From positions 4,057,677-4,121,676 of the forward strand of contig OZ014419.1 in assembly GCA_963965975.1 (NCBI GenBank): DNA of 64,000 bases, in the 5' to 3' direction. The notes beneath the pieces are model-generated. The model saw only the letters and a list, made by a program, of their open reading frames with translations. It was not told where the DNA came from and made no database searches. The position numbers and the translations under genes were made by a program. This stretch comes from Xestospongia bergquistia (taxonomy: Eukaryota > Porifera > Demospongiae > Haplosclerida > Petrosiidae). Below, one piece after another: positions 59,448-64,000 of this stretch (its first letter is position 1; each line of letters starts with the position of its first letter).

Positions 59448-60663
59448 GGCGGAGGCCAACAAATTGGGAAGTCTAGAGCAACCTCCTTCTGCTCGAGATG
59501 TTTCGAAGGTACTAGGGAAGATGAATGCAGTGTCACAAGCTGTGCCACCAGCGCCTCTTTTTTACAGACATATCCAGAGGGATCTAGCAAGGGCACTAGC
59601 AAAGGGCAACCAATGCTACAACGTTCCCTGCCCACTTTCAGAGGGGGCGAGGACAGATCTCGACTGGTGGGCACACCATCTAGCCAGGTGGAGTGGGAAG
59701 TCCCTCCTATTGAGGAAACCGGATTTGACGATAGAATCCGACGCCTCCCTCACAGGGTGGGGAGCCACTTCGCAAGATGTCAGGACGGGGGGCCCTTGGT
59801 CCCCATCCGAGAAGACATGGCACATAAACTGCCTAGAACTACTAGCTGCTACACTAGCAGTAAAAACATTCCTCAAAGGTCAGACAAACAAACATGTCTT
59901 GCTGTACTTGGACAACATGACTGCAGTAGCATACATCAACAACCTGGGTGGGACAGTATCCCTACAAGCAACCACCCTAGCAAGAGATCTGTGGATGTGG
60001 TGCCTGGAGAAGGATATTATTCTATCAGCACAACACCTACCATGGAAGCAGAATGTGATCGCGGATCTGGAGTCAAGGGTGGTGAGAGACCGATCAGACT
60101 GGATGCTAAATCCAAAAATATTCTGGCAAATCCAGGCAACATTGGGTCCTATGGAGGTGGACCTATTTGCATCTCGGCTAACGAATCAACTGCCTCGGTT
60201 CTTCAGCTGGAGACCAGACCCTCTGGCAGAAGCAACAGATGCATTCCTCCAGGACTGGAGAAATCTAAGGGGTTTTGCCAACCCTCCTTGGAACCTAGTG
60301 GGAAGGGTCCTGGCCAAGGTAAAACAACAGGAAGCAAATCTGATACTAGTGGCTCCCATATGGACATCTCAACCATGGTACCCCCTGCTTCTGAGCCTAC
60401 TACAGGACCTCCCGCGGAAAATCCAACCTCAGGAAGATCTGCTGTGGGAAGTGCAGCCAGAATCCTTCCCGGTAATTCTGCCACAACTAGCCGTGTGGCC
60501 TATCTCAGGAAACACTACAGCAACCAAGGAATTTCTGAGGAAGCTACAACACTCCTTCTCAACTCATGGAGAACCAAGTCAGCTCAATTCTATGACTCGT
60601 TATGCAAACGGTGGATCAGCTGGTGTGATGAATGGGGTAGTGATCCCATTCATGGACCTATAG
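59440..60663 (+). CDS. DIRS RNase H and methyltransferase-like region
   Basis: The frame begins with LRAEANKLGSLEQPPSARDV. RNase H motifs include LTIESDASLTGWGA, HINCLELLAATLAVKTF and LLYLDNMTAVAYIN. Further on, MEVDLFASRLTNQLPRFFSW and GFANPPWNLVGRVLAKV match the DNA N6-adenine methyltransferase-like domain of DIRS elements, with NPPW in the catalytic position. The region is fully open and overlaps the start of the recombinase frame. Confidence 0.8.
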   Translation, partial: KLRAEANKLGSLEQPPSARDVSKVLGKMNAVSQAVPPAPLFYRHIQRDLARALAKGNQCYNVPCPLSEGARTDLDWWAHHLARWSGKSLLLRKPDLTIESDASLTGWGATSQDVRTGGPWSPSEKTWHINCLELLAATLAVKTFLKGQTNKHVLLYLDNMTAVAYINNLGGTVSLQATTLARDLWMWCLEKDIILSAQHLPWKQNVIADLESRVVRDRSDWMLNPKIFWQIQATLGPMEVDLFASRLTNQLPRFFSWRPDPLAEATDAFLQDWRNLRGFANPPWNLVGRVLAKVKQQEANLILVAPIWTSQPWYPLLLSLLQDLPRKIQPQEDLLWEVQPESFPVILPQLAVWPISGNTTATKEFLRKLQHSFSTHGEPSQLNSMTRYANGGSAGVMNGVVIPFMDL

Positions 60664-61215
60664 AAGAGATAGTTAACTTCTTGGCTCATCTGTTCTCAGA
60701 AGGCTATCAGTACCGCTCATTAAATGCCTATCGCTCAGCTATTGCTTCTATCCATGTTCCTATTGATGGTATGTCCATTGGTCAACACCCAATGGTGACC
60801 CGACTTCTAAAGAAGGTTTTTCATGCTAGACCTCCCCTGCCAAGGTATTCCAGGACGTGGGATATCTCTACAGGACTAGTCTACCTATCCAATGAGAAAT
60901 TAGACCAAGACTCCTCACTTAAGTCAGTGACACTAAAAACTGTCATGCTCCTTGCATTATCTCGCCCTTCAAGATCAGTAGATCTATCGAAACTGGATAT
61001 TTCAGCCCACAAATCATCTCCAGAGGGATTTGCCTTCCTTCCAACTTCACTGTCCAAACAGTCTAGACAGGGTAAGCCTATGAAGGAGTTCTTTTTTCCT
61101 AGGTTTGAGGAAAACCTTCATTTATGCCCAGTACAGGCCCTAGAACTGTACATATCAAAAACCAAATCCCTAAGAACCCAATCACTGTTATTCATATCTT
61201 TTGTGAAGCCTCATG
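60484..61215 (+). pseudogene. DIRS tyrosine recombinase, C-terminus missing
   Basis: The N-terminal core-binding part reads SAQFYDSLCKRWISWCDEWG, IEEIVNFLAHLFSEGYQYRS and LNAYRSAIASIHVP. The catalytic part begins LKTVMLLALSRPSRSVDLSK, which includes the first conserved Arg, and LCPVQALELYISKTKSLR. After LLFISFVKPHGPV the frame runs into satellite sequence and stops. The conserved His/Arg box and the tyrosine nucleophile are absent, so integration activity is lost. Confidence 0.8.
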
Positions 61216-61223
61216 GTCCGGTG

Positions 61224-64000
61224 ATCTCTCTAAAGTCACTAATAGTAAATTAAAGAAACTCACTCAAACTGTGTTAATACAGTTTTATTTTGTACTCTTC
61301 GCTCAGATAATTGCAGTAATCTTAGCTTGAGTAATGGCGGTACTCTTCGCTCAGATAATGCTGGTACGGGACGTCTATCTAAAGTCACTATTAGTAATTT
61401 AAAAAAACTCACTCAAACTGTGTTAGGAGGTAGCACTCTTCGCTCAGATAATAGTGGTACTCTTAGTGAAGATAATGGTGGTACTGGACATGTCTCCAAA
61501 CTGACTAGTAGTAACTTAAAGAAACTCATTGAACCTATGTTAATATATTCAGTAGGTCATACTCTTAGCTCAGATAATGATAGTACTCTTAGCTCAGGTA
61601 ATGGTTGTACTAGACATCTCTCGAAAGTGACTAATGGTAAGTTATAAAAACACATTAGCCCTGTCTTAATACAGTTAGCAGGTCATACCCTTCACTCAGA
61701 TAATGGTAGTACTTTTACCTGAGATAATGGTGGTACTGGTCATGTCTCTGAAGTGACTAAAGAAATTCATTCAACCTGTGTTAATACAGTCAGTAGGTCA
61801 TACTCTTAGCTCAGACAATGATAGTACTCTTTGATCAAATAATGGTTGCACTGGTTATCTCTCAAAAGTGACTGATTGTAAGATAAAGAAACACATTCAA
61901 CCTGTGTTAATACAGTTAGCAGGTCGTACTTTTCACTCAGAAAATAGTGGTACTTTTAGTTGAGATAATGATGGTACTGGACATCTCTTTTAAGTCACTA
62001 ATTGTAAGTTAAAGATGCTCAATCAACCTGTGTTAATACAGTTAGCAGGTCTTACTCTTCACTCAGATAATGTTGATACTCTTAGCTTAGATAATGGTTG
62101 TACTAGACATCTCTCTACAGTCACTAATAGTAAACTAAAGAAACTCACTCAAACTGTGTTAATACAGTTTTATTTTGTACTCTTCGCTCAGATAATTGCG
62201 GTAATCTTAGCTCGAGTAATGGTGGTACTCTTCGCTCAGATAATGGTGGTACAGGACGTCTATCTAAAGTCACTATTAGTAATTTAAAAAAAATCACTCA
62301 AACTGTGTTAGGAGGTAGCACTATTCGCTCAGATAATAGTGGTACTCTTAGTGAAGATAATTGTGGTACTGGACATCTCCCTAAAGTCACCAGTAGAAAG
62401 TTAAAGAAACTCATTCAACCTGTGTTAATACAGTTAGTTGGTTAAACTCTTAGCCCAGATAATGGTGGTACTCTTTGATCAGATAATGGTTGGAGTTTTA
62501 GCTCAGATAATGTTATATTGGACATCTCTCTAAAGTTGCTAGTAGTAAGTTAAAGAAAGTCGTTCAACCTGTGTTGATACAGTTAGAATATCATACTCAT
62601 CGCTCAGATAATGGTGGTTCTTTTAAGTCACATAATGGTGGTACTTGACATGTCTCTAAAGTCATTAATTATAAGTTAAAGTTACTCATTCAACCAATTT
62701 TAATACAGTTAGTTGATCGTACTCTTCACTCAGATAATGGTGATACTCTTAGCTCTGATAATGATAGTACTAGACATCTCTATAAAGTGACTAGTGGTAA
62801 GTTAAAAAAACTCATTCAACCTGTGTTAATACAGTTAGTAGGTTGTACTTTTCGCTCAGATAATGGCGGTAATCTTAGCTCAGGCAATGGTGGTACTCTT
62901 CGCTCAGATAATGGTGGTACTGGACGTCCTCTAAAGTCACTAGAAGTAAGTTAAAGAAACTCACTCAACCTGTGTTAATACAGTTAGTAGGTTGTACTCT
63001 TAGCTCAGACAATGCTGGTACTCTTCGTTCAGATAATGGTTGTACTCTTAGCTCAGATAATTGTGGTAATGGACATCTCTCTAAAGTTGCTAGTATTAAG
63101 TTGAAGAAACTCATTCAACCTCTGTTAATACAGTTTGTAACTCATACACTTCACTTACATAATTGCAGTACTTTTACTTAGCTCAGGTAATGGTCGTACA
63201 AGGCATCTCTCTCAAGTCACTAGTAGTAAGTTAAAGAAACTCGTTCAACCTTTGTTAATACAGTTAGTAGATCATACTCTTCGCTCAGATAATGGTGGTA
63301 CTTTTAGGTCAAATAATGGTGGTACATTACATGTCTCTAAAGTCACTAATTGTAAGTTAAAGTTACTCATTCGACCAGTTTAATACCGTTAGTAGGTTGT
63401 ACTCTTCACTTAGATAATGGTGGTAATCTTAGCTCACGTAATGGTGGTATACTTCGCTCAGATAATGGTGGTACTGGACATCTCTCTAAAGTCACTAGTA
63501 GTAAGTTAAAGACACTCATTCATTCTATGTTAATACAATTAGTACGTTGTATTCTTCGCTCAGTGAATGGTGGTAATCTTAGCTCAAATAATGGTGGTAC
63601 TCTTAGCTCAGATAGTGGTGGTATTGGAGTTGTTGGTATACTTCGCTCAGATAATGGTGGTACTGGACATCTCTCTAAAGTCACTAACAGTAAGTTAAGA
63701 AAACTCATTCAACCTGTGTTAATACAGTTAGCAGGTTGTGCACTACAATCACATAATGGTGGTACTTTTGGGTCAGAGAGTGGTCGTACTGGGTATCTCT
63801 CTAAAGTCGCTAGTAGTAAGTTCAAGAAACTCATTCAACCTAATAGAGTTAGTACGTCGTACTCTTCACTAAGATAATGGTTGTATTCTTAATTCAGAAC
63901 ATGGTGGTACTAGACATCTCTATAGAGTAACTAGTGGTCAGTTAAAAAACTCATGAAACTGTTGTAATACAGTTAGAAGGTTGTACTCTTCGCTTCGATA
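61224..64000. repeat. Tandem satellite, 126-bp unit, right block
   Basis: This is the same repeat as at 53536-56718, resuming after the DIRS element and running off the window. Here many copies carry two or three of the ~24-bp inner subrepeats. Open frames at 61327-61647, 62015-62287, 62972-63181 and 63527-63877 encode the same 42-residue motif (SKVTNSKLKKLIQPVLIQL). Longer blocks are copied within and across the array: 61615-62125 parallels 56293-56718, and 61235-61470 recurs about 885 bases later. Confidence 0.85.

Larger units (their letters stand above)
56719..61223 (+). mobile_element. DIRS-like tyrosine-recombinase retrotransposon, 3'-truncated
   Basis: The element lies within the 126-bp satellite and is clearly richer in GC. 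The 5' region has TATAAAA at 56875. Gag-like ORF (57589-58560), reverse transcriptase (58602-59447), RNase H plus DNA methyltransferase-like region (59440-60663, another frame) and a tyrosine recombinase (60484-61215, back in the RT frame) overlap in the DIRS manner. No LTRs and no DDE integrase are seen. The recombinase stops at the satellite junction before its His-x-x-Arg and Tyr residues, and a short deletion or frameshift separates RT from RNase H. A hAT-type miniature element sits in its 5' leader. Confidence 0.85.

Noticed and set aside
59464..60480. Continuation of the DIRS reverse transcriptase frame as one 883-codon protein
   Set aside because: Between about 59450 and 60480 this frame has no homology; RNase H and methyltransferase motifs lie in the other frame, so the middle is a shadow.

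Overview
The window is eukaryotic genomic DNA. It is AT-rich, has GT-AG introns with phase-consistent exon joins, and is crowded with mobile elements and satellite arrays. The best host clue is a gene on the minus strand (about 22.5 to 5.7 kb) that joins 33-residue ankyrin-repeat exons to a Roc/Ras-like GTPase domain (P-loop GARGTGKSS, switch-like DSGGQ), a COR-like region and a C-terminal death domain. This architecture, with low GC and compact exons, suggests a demosponge of the Amphimedon type. That assignment is from memory of the family and is not proven here. No bacterial gene, operon or CRISPR array is present.

Left part (0-23 kb): decayed or tentative exons lie at 0-2.6 kb, followed by the ankyrin/GTPase/death-domain gene. 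Its exon borders are well preserved, but the large GTPase exon carries two frameshifts and two in-frame TAG codons. One ankyrin intron holds a ~4 kb Ty3/gypsy LTR retrotransposon with both LTRs, a primer-binding site and a broken pol.

Middle (23-48 kb): a broken piggyBac transposase (23.2-25.2 kb), a small TTAA-flanked inverted-repeat element (25.4-25.8 kb), a ~127-bp satellite (28.4-29.7 kb), and a truncated paralogue of the GTPase/death-domain gene (33.8-34.8 kb). A related ankyrin exon sits at 39.4-39.5 kb. Between these lie a rearranged ZMYM-like hAT copy (35.7-37.0 kb) and a second TTAA-flanked element (38.4-39.0 kb). Then come a BED-finger hAT (40.8-43.1 kb) and a BEL/Pao retrotransposon on the minus strand (43.15-47.3 kb) cut off inside its integrase.

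Right part (48.8-64 kb): satellite territory. An array of ~143-bp units that carry a small hairpin ends in an inverted unit (48.8-51.0 kb). A ~115-bp array follows (51.0-52.7 kb), then a scrambled gypsy fragment (52.7-53.5 kb). A long 126-bp (42-codon) array runs from 53.5 kb to the window end. This last array is interrupted by a DIRS-like tyrosine-recombinase retrotransposon (56.7-61.2 kb), which itself contains a hAT-type miniature element with perfect 12-bp inverted ends and an 8-bp target duplication.

I found no intact host gene. The intact-looking long reading frames belong to the DIRS element. All reading was by eye; no alignment or database search was run.
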